A stretch of 18,993 nt of DNA from Nitrososphaera sp. UBA210 (GTDB lineage: Archaea; Thermoproteota; Nitrososphaeria; Nitrososphaerales; Nitrososphaeraceae): the NCBI GenBank assembly GCA_002494895.1, contig DADA01000093.1, positions 1 to 18,993 on the forward strand, written 5' to 3'. Under the pieces are notes generated by a model. It worked only from the letters and a program-made list of their open reading frames with translations. It had not been told where the DNA came from and ran no database searches. Within the stretch, counting starts at the first letter, position 1. Each line of letters begins with the position of its first letter. Positions 6,801-13,791 of this stretch are shown piece by piece. The translations under genes were made by a program, and so were the position numbers.

Positions 6801-8192
6801 ATGCAAAAGATTGAAACTATAAACCCATCAACAGGCAAGGTCATCGCAGCTTACGAAGGCGAGAGCCCGGAAATAGTCAGCAGAAAAGTAAAGGCTGCCC
6901 GTGACGCTTTTTCCGGCTGGAAAAAACGGGACCTGTCAGAGCGCGCAGAATACATACGCAAGCTCGGCCGGGTCATGAGAAAAAACAGAGAGGACTATGC
7001 AAGGATCGTGACTGAAGAAATGGGCAAGCCGGTCAGGCAGTCGCTTGCCGAGATCGAAAAATGTGCTTGGGTCTGTGACTACTATGCGGATCACGCCGAG
7101 GTATTCCTGCGCGATGAATTGATACCGACAGAATTCCGGAAGAGCTTTGTTTCCTTTGTACCCCTCGGAGTTATTGCAAGCATCATGCCCTGGAATTTTC
7201 CGTTCTGGCAGGTGATGAGGTTTGCCGTGCCCGCGCTGACAGCCGGAAACGTAGGGGTACTAAAGCATTCCAGCGTATGCCTCGGCAGCGCGCTTAAACT
7301 TCAGGAGGCATTCACTGACGCAGGTTTTCCGGAAAATGTCTTTCAGGCAGTCATCGGCGACTACAGGGCCGGCGAGGCGCTAGTCCAGGCCGACATTGAC
7401 GCGGTGTCTGTGACCGGCAGCATCAACACCGGCAAGCGGGTCGCGGAACTAGCTTCCCAGGGCCTAAAAAAGTTCGTACTGGAACTTGGAGGCAGCGATC
7501 CTTTCGTGGTGCTGGAGGACGCAGATCTCAACCAGACGGCGTTCATGGCGACCCAATCCAGGTTGCTCAACACCGGCCAGAGCTGTATCGCTGCAAAGCG
7601 CTTTATCGTGGTCAAAGAAGTCGCCGACAGGTTCACGAAACTCTTTGTAGAGAACACCAAAGCGGAGGTTGTCGGCGATCCGCTCGATCCCAAGACCACA
7701 GTTGGACCCCTTGTGCGGGAGAGCCAGAGGCAGGCCCTTGCAAAACAAGTAAACGACGCAAGGGACAAGGGCGCCAAGATCCTGATCGGAGGTAAGGCAT
7801 TGAATGGCGGCGGGTTCTTTTACGAGCCCACGATAATTTCTGACGTGAGTCATGAAATGGACGTGGTAAGAGAAGAAGTGTTTGGCCCAGCCGCTCCGGT
7901 AATCGTGGTGAACAGCGCGGAGGAGGCGATAAGAGAAGCGAACAATTCAGAGTTTGGTCTTGGCGCAAGCATCTGGACAAACAACCTTGAACGCGGAATC
8001 GAGCTTGCAAGGCAGGTCGAAAGCGGGATAGTGTCTGTGAATGAAATGGTTAGATCTGACCCTCGACTTCCATTCGGAGGCATAAAAAAATCAGGCATCG
8101 GTAGGGAGCTTTCAGAGTTTGGGATAAAAGAGTTTGTGAACATAAAGTCCATAGTCGTAAAAGACATCACAAGCAAGCTGCTGGTCGAATAG
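6801..8192 (+). CDS. NAD(P)-dependent aldehyde dehydrogenase (succinate-semialdehyde dehydrogenase-like)
   Basis: This enzyme oxidises an aldehyde to the acid with NAD or NADP in the cytoplasm. The 463-residue length is normal for the GabD-like branch. Visible family residues are Asn132 in MPWNFPFW, Lys155 in VLKHSSV, the coenzyme loop VTGSINTGKRV (204-214), the general base Glu228 in LELGGSDP and the nucleophile Cys262 in LLNTGQSCIAAKR. Near the C-terminus is LPFGGIKKSGIGRELSEFG, also standard. The best guess for substrate is succinate semialdehyde or a similar short aldehyde, but this class is hard to assign from sequence. An AT-rich promoter element at 6765-6777 lies about 27-33 nt before the ATG, so the mRNA is probably leaderless. 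The gene follows tRNA-Tyr by 40 nt. Confidence 0.94.
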   Translation: MQKIETINPSTGKVIAAYEGESPEIVSRKVKAARDAFSGWKKRDLSERAEYIRKLGRVMRKNREDYARIVTEEMGKPVRQSLAEIEKCAWVCDYYADHAEVFLRDELIPTEFRKSFVSFVPLGVIASIMPWNFPFWQVMRFAVPALTAGNVGVLKHSSVCLGSALKLQEAFTDAGFPENVFQAVIGDYRAGEALVQADIDAVSVTGSINTGKRVAELASQGLKKFVLELGGSDPFVVLEDADLNQTAFMATQSRLLNTGQSCIAAKRFIVVKEVADRFTKLFVENTKAEVVGDPLDPKTTVGPLVRESQRQALAKQVNDARDKGAKILIGGKALNGGGFFYEPTIISDVSHEMDVVREEVFGPAAPVIVVNSAEEAIREANNSEFGLGASIWTNNLERGIELARQVESGIVSVNEMVRSDPRLPFGGIKKSGIGRELSEFGIKEFVNIKSIVVKDITSKLLVE

Positions 8193-8415
8193 GCGCCACA
8201 TGGATGCCTGCACTTGGACATTTCATCATGTCGTCTGTTCGCTAGAGTTCGCCCCGATCTCTACTGGCTTGCGAGTCAGCGCTCAGTTCGAGCGATGAGG
8301 TGGTTTTCAACCTACGTGAGAAATCCGCGTGATCGCTGAGAGAATGAGTGTTGCAAGTATGTCAGTGAAGCGACACGCGAGCCTGTTAATAATGAATTTG
8401 CGGAAACGCGTCTTA

Positions 8416-8757
8416 ATGAAGCAGCAGGCTTCTGAAAATGCGGTTGAAGCCTACAGGGATGTGAGAAGGAGGTTCTATGATGCTGGAGACGCGGTCTTTG
8501 GACCCGGGGTTCTCAGCATGACGGAGTATTATTTCATGAAGAAAAGAGGCTGCAATCCATTTGCGATGCTGCTCTCGGAACCGAGAGTGGTCTATGACGA
8601 ATGGGTGAGCATGTTCAAGGGCGAGGAGGTTGTGAAAAAGCTGATAGAGAAAGCTGCCGGACAATGCTATCTCACTCTGCTTGAGAACATCAAGAAAAAT
8701 GATGGCTTCAGGGTGTGGAGCACGCTACAAGGCTTGTCTCGCGCGACGGTTGCGTAG
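8416..8757 (+). CDS. Small hypothetical protein (113 aa from the preferred start)
   Basis: I do not recognise this family. The frame is open from a GTG at 8329 (142 residues), but the TATA-like GTTAATAAT at 8385-8393 is about 27 nt before the ATG at 8416, so I prefer the 113-residue form starting MKQQASENAV. The protein looks helical and basic, with no signal peptide or clear membrane helix. It contains VEAYRDVRRRFYDAGDAVFG, a Trp-containing EWVSMFKGEEVVKKLIEKA and a single CY pair in AGQCYLTLLENI. It faces the zinc alcohol dehydrogenase gene tail to tail, 7 nt apart. Function is unknown. The start is the least certain part; an annotation beginning at 8329 or 8344 would not be surprising. Confidence 0.72.
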   Translation: MKQQASENAVEAYRDVRRRFYDAGDAVFGPGVLSMTEYYFMKKRGCNPFAMLLSEPRVVYDEWVSMFKGEEVVKKLIEKAAGQCYLTLLENIKKNDGFRVWSTLQGLSRATVA

Positions 8758-8764
8758 CACTCTG

Positions 8765-9817
8765 CTACGGGTTTATCACTGCCCTTCCAATTATCTTGCC
8801 AGCCTTGAGTTCTTCCAGTGCGCCATTTGCTTGCTCCAGAGTGAACTTGCGCGAGACAACAGACTGGATCTTGTTCGTTCTCGCAAGCGCAACCAGTTCT
8901 ACAAGGTCGGCAAACTTGCCCGTGTAGGCTCCGGTGAGTGTAAAGGCCCTGAGCGGAACAAGCGGCAAATTCAAGTCCAGTGAGCCACCAAAAAGCCCTA
9001 CCATGACGAGCTTGCCTCTCTTTCGCAACATGTTAAGCGAGTTAGGTGCCGTCTTTTGGTTGTTTACAAAATCAATCACTGCTTCGGCTCCCTGTCCAGC
9101 CGTGATTCCCTTGACTCCGTCTACCGGGCTTCCGGCAGCTGAATTAATCAGTTCATCAGCACCAAGCCTTTTTGCTTCTGCAAGTTTCTTTTCGTCGATA
9201 TCGACGATTGCTACCCTGGCATTGGTTATTGCTTTGGCGAGCTGTACTGCCATAAGGCCAAGGCCGCCCGCGCCAACAATCACAAGTGTATCTCCGGCCA
9301 CCGAACCGGCTTTCTTGACTGCGGTATAAGCTGTAAGACCGGAACACGCAAGGGAGGCGGCGGCATTCAGATCCAGGCCGTCCACCTTGACAAGGTGCTT
9401 GTAGCTGGGTACAAGCACGAGCTCTGAATATCCTCCATCTTGGTAGACGCCCAGTGTCCGGGGAGTGTCGCAAAGATTTTCTTCGCCCACCCTGCAGGCA
9501 GGGCAGAGCCCCTCTCCGATCCACGGATAAACCAGCACCTTGTCACCTTTTTGATAGCCAATAACGGAATCACCAACCTCCTCGATGGAGCCGGCTATTT
9601 CATGGCCCGGCGTCAGCGGAAAGCGCACGCCCCTGTCTTCAACCTTCATGAATACTCCCTGAGGTCCGGCATAGCCCCCTTCCCACAGGTGCAGATCACT
9701 ATGACATACCCCGGCACTTTCGACCCTTACAAGAACCTGATCATTTTTTGGTTTTGGAGTGCCGACCTCTTTCAGCTCCAGAGGCTCTTTGGTCTTCATA
9801 ATCCTGACCGCTTTCAT
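8765..9817 (-). CDS. adh: Zinc-dependent alcohol dehydrogenase (medium-chain, archaeal type)
   Basis: This is an NAD(P)-dependent medium-chain dehydrogenase interconverting alcohols and aldehydes or ketones. Its 350 residues align by eye with the Sulfolobus alcohol dehydrogenase almost end to end. Catalytic zinc ligands are Cys38 (AGVCHSDLH), His72-Glu73 (PGHEIAG) and Cys158 (LACSGLTAY). The structural zinc lobe is GEGLCPACRVGEENLC (Glu102, Cys105, Cys108, Cys116). The Rossmann motif is VGAGGLGLMAV (181-191), and an Asp at the end of beta-2 (VDID, about 206) favours NAD over NADP. The start is supported by a TATA box at 9841-9850. With the nearby aldehyde dehydrogenase it could act on semialdehyde intermediates of the 3-hydroxypropionate/4-hydroxybutyrate cycle, but that is inference; the two genes are not in an operon. 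Confidence 0.95.
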   Translation of the reverse strand: MKAVRIMKTKEPLELKEVGTPKPKNDQVLVRVESAGVCHSDLHLWEGGYAGPQGVFMKVEDRGVRFPLTPGHEIAGSIEEVGDSVIGYQKGDKVLVYPWIGEGLCPACRVGEENLCDTPRTLGVYQDGGYSELVLVPSYKHLVKVDGLDLNAAASLACSGLTAYTAVKKAGSVAGDTLVIVGAGGLGLMAVQLAKAITNARVAIVDIDEKKLAEAKRLGADELINSAAGSPVDGVKGITAGQGAEAVIDFVNNQKTAPNSLNMLRKRGKLVMVGLFGGSLDLNLPLVPLRAFTLTGAYTGKFADLVELVALARTNKIQSVVSRKFTLEQANGALEELKAGKIIGRAVINP

Positions 9818-9839
9818 GTTTGGGAGTAGTAGTTCATGT

Positions 9840-9850
9840 GCTATTAATAG
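9840..9850 (-). promoter_or_regulatory. TATA box of the alcohol dehydrogenase gene
   Basis: The core reads CTATTAATAGC on the minus strand, about 28 nt before the ATG, giving a leaderless mRNA. The plus-strand 11-mer GCTATTAATAG occurs again at the mptE promoter (18576-18586). Confidence 0.7.
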
Positions 9851-9958
9851 ATACCAGTCTATTGGAAAATATGCTCTGAATCAGGCGTGATCGAGTAGTC
9901 CGGGATTACCGCAATTTTTCATAAGTTCAATGAACAGCTGTAAAGAAATGCTTGCTGA

Positions 9959-10384
9959 TCAAGGGATGCCATGCCGTGAATGCGATCTTGATTGTCGACG
10001 GTAGTAGTGATGAGTCACGCCCTTCTTCACTGCCTTGGCGGCATGCTTTGTGTATCTTGTCGCTGCCTGGCCGATCATCTTGTTAGATACAATTATCGTG
10101 TTCATCATAGTCGAAGCAGCTCCCTGCACGACTTTTTCTGCATACATGTCTTGAGCCATAAAGATTAGCGCACTTATCCGTCCAAAGAATACTATCCCCA
10201 CTCTTAGTACAAAGAACTTTTTGGCGCTCAGGGCGATAGCGACAACCTTCTGAGGCTTTCTGGGTCGCCGCTGACCAATCGTGCCGGTTATCGTGACCTG
10301 TGCGTTCTCAACGGCCATCATTAGCCTTATGGCAACCATGCTAAATGCTAGGCCTATGACTTCTACTACTCCATTTCCAGCCAT
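9959..10384 (-). CDS. Hypothetical protein with Arg/His-rich tail (141 aa)
   Basis: I do not recognise this family. The N-terminal half has hydrophobic stretches (VVEVIGLAFSMVAIRLMMAV, residues 6-25, and FFVLRVGIVFFGRISALIFMA, about 57-77) separated by a basic linker QRRPRKPQKV. The C-terminal third is strongly basic, with KHAAKAVKKG and a His/Arg/Ser-rich tail (HHYYRRQSRSHSRHG). The start at 10384 is supported by a Shine-Dalgarno AGGAG at 10394-10398 with 9-nt spacing, and a possible TATA box (GTTATATC, 10442-10449) gives a leader of about 30 nt. It may be a membrane-associated protein; the tail could bind metal or nucleic acid, but that is a guess. Upstream and downstream genes are separately promoted. 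Confidence 0.68.
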   Translation of the reverse strand: MAGNGVVEVIGLAFSMVAIRLMMAVENAQVTITGTIGQRRPRKPQKVVAIALSAKKFFVLRVGIVFFGRISALIFMAQDMYAEKVVQGAASTMMNTIIVSNKMIGQAATRYTKHAAKAVKKGVTHHYYRRQSRSHSRHGIP

Positions 10385-10393
10385 GAGAGGTTT

Positions 10394-10398
10394 CTCCT
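10394..10398 (-). promoter_or_regulatory. Shine-Dalgarno site of the 141-aa gene
   Basis: AGGAG on the minus strand lies 9 nt before the ATG at 10382-10384. Together with a TATA-like element at 10442-10449, it shows this gene uses a leadered mRNA, in contrast to most neighbours. Confidence 0.6.
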
Positions 10399-10481
10399 AA
10401 CTTGTTGCATACGGCTTCTTATCGACGAGATTGAAATCCACGATATAACGCCCGTAGCTAAAATAATTAGGTCTTGTTTTC

Positions 10482-10500
10482 ACCAAATGTTAGCTTTGGT
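10482..10500. repeat. Short inverted repeat between two minus-strand genes
   Basis: ACCAAA (10482-10487) and TTTGGT (10495-10500) form a 6-bp hairpin with a 7-nt loop, 36 nt after the stop of the membrane-protein gene. It could mark transcript ends, but no T-tract follows on the minus strand. Confidence 0.35.
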
Positions 10501-10535
10501 AGGATCGGTTTCTTTGGTATCCGGTAGACACGCTC

Positions 10536-10967
10536 TCATCCGGGTGCTGCAGAAGCCTTGCTGGGCTCGGCTCTTCCAAAGAAGGCTTTGACATTTGGGG
10601 TGTGCAGATAGTAGACCATTATTCCGGCTACCGTTATGGCAACCACCGTTGAGACGAGATCCGGCCTTATGAAAGCCTCTGCACCCACCCATGCAACGCT
10701 GACTAAAAGTCCCACGACTGCCCAAGGCCATGCCCACCTTAGCCCTCTCAGCATGCCGTAGGCAATTACCATCGAGGCGACGCCCGCCGCAGCAACGTGC
10801 CCTCGATAAACGTAGGCAAACTCTGCCGGAAGGACCTCCAAAATCGGCTCGATTTCTACGACGGCAAAAGCCGCGGCCACCAGTTCCATTATCCCCCCGA
10901 TAGCCGCAAGAATGGCGATAATGGTGACTCCGATCGGTCTGTTCTTTTGCCCTTGTATTGAGACCAC
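10536..10967 (-). CDS. Four-helix integral membrane protein, function unknown
   Basis: The product has 143 residues with four predicted membrane helices (about 12-36, 54-73, 78-97 and 103-121). The N-terminus KNRPIGVTIIAIL and the C-terminal YYLHTPNVKAFFG are recurring marks of small archaeal membrane proteins of unknown role; I recognise the type but not a function. The tail is Ala/Ser/Pro-rich. The start is GTG at 10965-10967, supported by a GAGG Shine-Dalgarno element about 8 nt upstream (within 10976-10979), and an A/T-rich possible TATA at about 11014-11023. An 85-residue ORF ending at 10480 in another frame of the same strand overlaps it and is a shadow. No enzyme motif is visible. Confidence 0.85.
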   Translation of the reverse strand: MVSIQGQKNRPIGVTIIAILAAIGGIMELVAAAFAVVEIEPILEVLPAEFAYVYRGHVAAAGVASMVIAYGMLRGLRWAWPWAVVGLLVSVAWVGAEAFIRPDLVSTVVAITVAGIMVYYLHTPNVKAFFGRAEPSKASAAPG

Positions 10968-11180
10968 GAACTTGTCCTCTCTATTGAGCGACGAACCACC
11001 TAAAACAGTTCGTCAGTATTTTTTGCTACAAGCATTCCTCGGAACGTCGAACCCACGCCTCAAGAGGTCTTAACAGACGTCCAGAGCGCGCTAGCAGCCT
11101 CACTAATCGAGGAACACAGGTAGAAAAGCTTCTTCAGTTTTCAGAATAACTTGTCTGATCGTTATCAACATACGCACTAT

Positions 11181-11190
11181 TAGTTAAATA
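11181..11190 (+). promoter_or_regulatory. TATA box of the cyclase-receiver gene
   Basis: TAGTTAAATA is centred about 28 nt before the ATG at 11215, so the mRNA is probably leaderless. The rest of the 247-nt gap (10968-11214) holds no supportable gene. Confidence 0.65.
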
Positions 11191-11214
11191 AATGCTGAGT
11201 ACTGCATACCTCGG

Positions 11215-12255
11215 ATGGCGAGTACGCTCAGGTACACACGTTCAGAGACATTTTGTGTATTCTACGTCGACATGGTAAGTTCAACGCACAATATGGCCAA
11301 TCTAAGAGACTCGGAATACGCTGCCTACTACAAGGCCTTTTATGATGTCTTGGCTTCGGTTGCAAGGAACTTTGACGGAAAGGTAATAAAGTATGTCGGA
11401 GACGCGCTGTTAATTTACTTTCCCGCCACTTCCAATCCCACAGACAGGACAGCCTTCAAGCGGTTGCTTGACTGTGGTATGGCAATGATCGGAATCAGAT
11501 GTAGCATTAACAATGCGTTACACGCAGAAAATCTGCCCTCTATGTCTTACAGAATCAGCGCTGACTATGGCAAGATGGAATACGTGGAAACCGGAACGTT
11601 TCAGGTGCCTGACTGGATAAGTCCTTCGATGAACATGGTTGCAAAGATAAATCGTGTTGCGCCCGAGAACTCGATGGTTGTAGGTGGAGATCTGCATCAG
11701 ATGCTCTCGAGGTTTTGCTTTAAGGAATACACCTTCAACCTCGCATATGAACTTGATATTGGCATCAAGCAGAAATATCCTGTTTACTCGGTTTCGTGCG
11801 CAGAAAGGAGCGTACCTGATTTGAGCAAGAAAGTACTGCCTTCGATCCGTGTTTCTGCGGGTGGAACGGACGATTCGCTTCACAATATTGTCATAGTTGA
11901 TGATGAAGAGGACGTGCTTTTGACATGCAGTGAATACCTGTCGGATCACAGGGTTAACGTGGAGACCTTTTCAGATCCCCGACATCTGCTTGGACGGATT
12001 GCGATTGTGGGTCCCTCTTACTATGATCTGGCGATCCTTGACCTGAGAATGCCAATAATGAACGGCCTGCGGGTGCACCAGTTTCTTGATGCCCTGAAAC
12101 CAGGTATCGACACTCTTTTCATTACCGCTATCGCAGACGCAGATGAGCTTCTTTGCTTGCTTGGAGGATTTGAAAAGTCTGACATACTGAAAAAGCCAGT
12201 CGACCGAGAAAACCTGATAGCCGCGGTAAACAAGAAAATCAAGCTGTATGCCTGA
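11215..12255 (+). CDS. Class III nucleotide cyclase domain fused to a C-terminal receiver domain
   Basis: This is a signalling protein of 346 residues. Residues 12-195 form a class III adenylate/guanylate cyclase homology domain. The metal-binding Asp pair is visible as Asp19 (FYVDMVSST) and Asp63 (KYVGDALLIYF), and the catalytic Asn as Asn140 (SPSMNMVAKI). The transition-state Arg expected four residues after that Asn is Lys144. Residues 222-346 are a CheY-like receiver with acidic pocket Asp229-Asp230 (IVDDEED), phospho-acceptor Asp276 (LAILDLRMP), Thr304 and Lys327 (LKKPV). A linker of about 25 residues joins them. Receiver-cyclase proteins normally have the receiver first, so the order here is reversed. 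The partner histidine kinase is not in view. Whether it makes cAMP or cGMP, or is a degenerate binding domain, cannot be settled from sequence. Confidence 0.9.
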   Translation: MASTLRYTRSETFCVFYVDMVSSTHNMANLRDSEYAAYYKAFYDVLASVARNFDGKVIKYVGDALLIYFPATSNPTDRTAFKRLLDCGMAMIGIRCSINNALHAENLPSMSYRISADYGKMEYVETGTFQVPDWISPSMNMVAKINRVAPENSMVVGGDLHQMLSRFCFKEYTFNLAYELDIGIKQKYPVYSVSCAERSVPDLSKKVLPSIRVSAGGTDDSLHNIVIVDDEEDVLLTCSEYLSDHRVNVETFSDPRHLLGRIAIVGPSYYDLAILDLRMPIMNGLRVHQFLDALKPGIDTLFITAIADADELLCLLGGFEKSDILKKPVDRENLIAAVNKKIKLYA

Positions 12256-12286
12256 TTAATATCGTGCATGCTGATCTATCGCGTGC

Positions 12287-12859
12287 TCAGATCGGCAACT
12301 CGTACCCCACTATGCACAATTGCTCAGGTTTTACTCCTTCAGAAATAGCCGCGTTCATCCATTCCAATTCATTTTCGTTTGGAGAATCCCCTCTACCCTT
12401 GTATTCTATGAACATCAAGACATCGCCTTCGCCCTTCCAGGCAAGAACGTCAAAGAATCCAGACAGCTCGCCGCCATTCTTTTCCTTGATTGACTGGAAC
12501 TTTGCTGAAACTTTTGGCGGCAATCGTGGCGCTACTCCAGTTGGAGGCATACCCGACCAAAGGACATCTTTACGTCCATGACTATGAAACGAATCCACCC
12601 AGACTCCCCTCCACTGATCCCTTTCAAGATACCTCAATATCGCCAGCTCGCCAAACAGAATCACTCCTTTTTCAGTAGTCACGACGGGCTTGCTCAAATA
12701 GGTATCATCATTCAGTATGTCCAGAATGCTAGATTTCTTGATCTGATGTAGGCTCGCACAAGGAAAATGGATCTTCAAGGCTTCAATACGTATTTCGCCA
12801 TTGTCCGTTTGTCGCACCACATGTCTTTTCTCAAATGCAAGTTTGCGCAGCTTTTCCAT
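12287..12859 (-). CDS. PD-(D/E)XK nuclease-like protein resembling VRR-NUC
   Basis: The 190-residue product has a C-terminal segment (about 133-188) that looks like a VRR-NUC or related PD-(D/E)XK endonuclease core: Asp137 in SGFFDVLAWKG, then Glu152-x-Lys154 in MFIEYKGRGDSPNENELEWM, with the conserved Gly-Asp and Trp positions and a closing strand LCIVGYEL. The first 130 residues are not recognised; they contain a helix ILFGELAILRYLERDQWRG and may bind DNA or a partner. The frame extends to a GTG at 12871, but the TATA-like element at 12884-12894 is about 28 nt before the ATG at 12859, which I prefer. It is convergent with the cyclase gene (31 nt between stops). No methylase or helicase is adjacent. 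The nuclease call rests on motif spacing only. Confidence 0.72.
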   Translation of the reverse strand: MEKLRKLAFEKRHVVRQTDNGEIRIEALKIHFPCASLHQIKKSSILDILNDDTYLSKPVVTTEKGVILFGELAILRYLERDQWRGVWVDSFHSHGRKDVLWSGMPPTGVAPRLPPKVSAKFQSIKEKNGGELSGFFDVLAWKGEGDVLMFIEYKGRGDSPNENELEWMNAAISEGVKPEQLCIVGYELPI

Positions 12860-12883
12860 CCAAAGTAACACGCGATCACAGTA

Positions 12884-12894
12884 AGTAAACTTTT
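12884..12894 (-). promoter_or_regulatory. TATA-like element of the nuclease-like gene
   Basis: AAAAGTTTACT on the minus strand is centred about 28-30 nt before the ATG at 12857-12859 and decides between that start and the GTG 12 nt further upstream. Confidence 0.5.
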
Positions 12895-12980
12895 TCTGGA
12901 GTGTGCTATGTTATGTGCTCAGGAAAGACGTATTTTTGGATCGCGGTCGAAATAGAAATCGCGCTTTGCATTTGCATGGC

Positions 12981-13000
12981 GACGATGCAGCAACATCGTC
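12981..13000 (-). terminator. Perfect 7-bp hairpin downstream of the 54-aa gene, preceded by a T-rich tract
   Basis: GACGATG and CATCGTC form a perfect inverted repeat with loop CAGCAA on the plus strand. On the minus strand it lies 55 nt after the stop of the 54-residue gene and directly after a T-rich run (GCTTTTCTTATTTTGCT, 13004-13020), the kind of tract that ends archaeal transcripts. It could equally be a regulatory site upstream of the nuclease-like gene. Confidence 0.4.
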
Positions 13001-13055
13001 AGTAGCAAAATAAGAAAAGCAGCGGAGAGACTTTCTAATCACGTTTTCGAAATCT

Positions 13056-13220
13056 TCACTTCTTGCCCGCTTGCTTCAATATGCGCTTGAACAATTCCAG
13101 GTCATACTCAACATTGTCTATGTTTTGCGAACTTATGGTTAGTTCGGGCAGCCATAGCACTAGTCCGTTCTGTTCGTCGAGGCCAATGCGAGAGACCTTC
13201 ATGGTTTTCACTTCACCCAT
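13056..13220 (-). CDS. Small hypothetical protein (54 aa)
   Basis: This short gene encodes 54 residues from ATG at 13218-13220 to TGA at 13056-13058. It has a strong Shine-Dalgarno sequence, GGAGGTG (about 13226-13232), with about 5 nt spacing, which is the best ribosome-binding site in the window. The product starts MGEVKTMKVSRIGLDEQNG, continues with LVLWLPELTIS (possible beta strands) and ends in a helix EYDLELFKRILKQAGKK. No domain is recognised. The size, strand pattern and Lys-rich end are compatible with a small DNA-binding or antitoxin-like protein, but nothing more can be supported. No clear TATA box was seen upstream; a plus-strand ORF of 83 residues across the same bases is a shadow. 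Confidence 0.65.
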   Translation of the reverse strand: MGEVKTMKVSRIGLDEQNGLVLWLPELTISSQNIDNVEYDLELFKRILKQAGKK

Positions 13221-13225
13221 TATTC

Positions 13226-13232
13226 CCACCTC
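13226..13232 (-). promoter_or_regulatory. Strong Shine-Dalgarno site of the 54-aa gene
   Basis: GGAGGTG on the minus strand lies about 5 nt upstream of the ATG and fixes the start of this short gene; most genes in the window lack such a site. Confidence 0.65.
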
Positions 13233-13235
13233 CCG

Positions 13236-13791
13236 TTCTGTCCAAAGTACGTCAAAGAGTGTTGAATCAGATTACGGTCAACACCACTTTCGGCGGATAG
13301 AATTATTGGAGTGATTCGAATGACTTCGCCACCAAAACCACATCTTGATTCTGTTCTATTCACGCGATCCAAATTGTACAAATCTCCACGAAAGTATCAA
13401 CCTCTTTACCTGACATTGGTTTAAACTTTGTGCATTTTGCTCTCAGTGAACGGCATTATTCAGAATTGCCGATTCGGTTGAGAATGAGCAGCCGATCAAA
13501 TATCTCAAGAATGTTTCTCTCAAGGCCACGTTCTTAGATTATTCGGAGTAGATTGTCTGATAGGAAAGATGAGACCCGACATGAGAGAAATAAACTCAAT
13601 GCAAACAGAAAGCGATTCTGGTTAGACAACCTCAAATCAGTTGATGATAATCTATGCGACGATTCAATCCCAATATCGCTAAATTATTTTTCAAAGAATA
13701 CGATTTGACATTTTGTTTTTTCCGACTTTACACCGGGCATGCAGTAAGTACTCCTTCACCAGTCGCAGGTCATGCCGTTGGCTGTCACACG
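13236..13791. other. Gene-poor 556-bp stretch with short coding-like fragments
   Basis: No complete gene can be supported here. Three short plus-strand stretches have coding-like composition but lie in different frames and are broken by stops. One runs from an ATG at 13320 to a stop at 13424 (34 residues, MTSPPKPHLDSVLFTRSKL...), with an AT-rich element (GAATTATT) only 11-18 nt upstream. One is around 13425-13540 (containing ALSERHYSELPIRLRMS) and has no clear start. One is around 13550-13711 (containing DRKDETRHERNKLNANRK) and has no ATG. They could be remains of one frameshifted gene or chance. The stretch is visibly AT-rich. Confidence 0.4.

Noticed and set aside
8282..8340. Possible structured RNA or C/D-box-like element (GCGAT/ATCGC stem with ATGAGG and CTGAG boxes) before the small hypothetical gene
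   Set aside because: The C box deviates from the consensus, the outer stem needs a 6-nt bulge and no promoter is evident; the pairing could be chance.
10995..11120. Coding-like frame (containing PRNVEPTPQEVLTDVQSALA) upstream of the cyclase gene
   Set aside because: It has no start codon, no promoter and a stop just upstream; probably chance.
11215..12859. A Pycsar-like defence pair: cyclase gene beside a nuclease-like effector
   Set aside because: The two genes are convergent rather than in one operon, the cyclase carries a receiver domain typical of two-component signalling, and the nuclease-like protein shows no cyclic-nucleotide-binding domain that I can see.
13063..13314. 83-residue plus-strand ORF
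   Set aside because: It is antisense to the 54-residue gene, is Ser/Thr-rich as expected from a reverse frame, and has no promoter.
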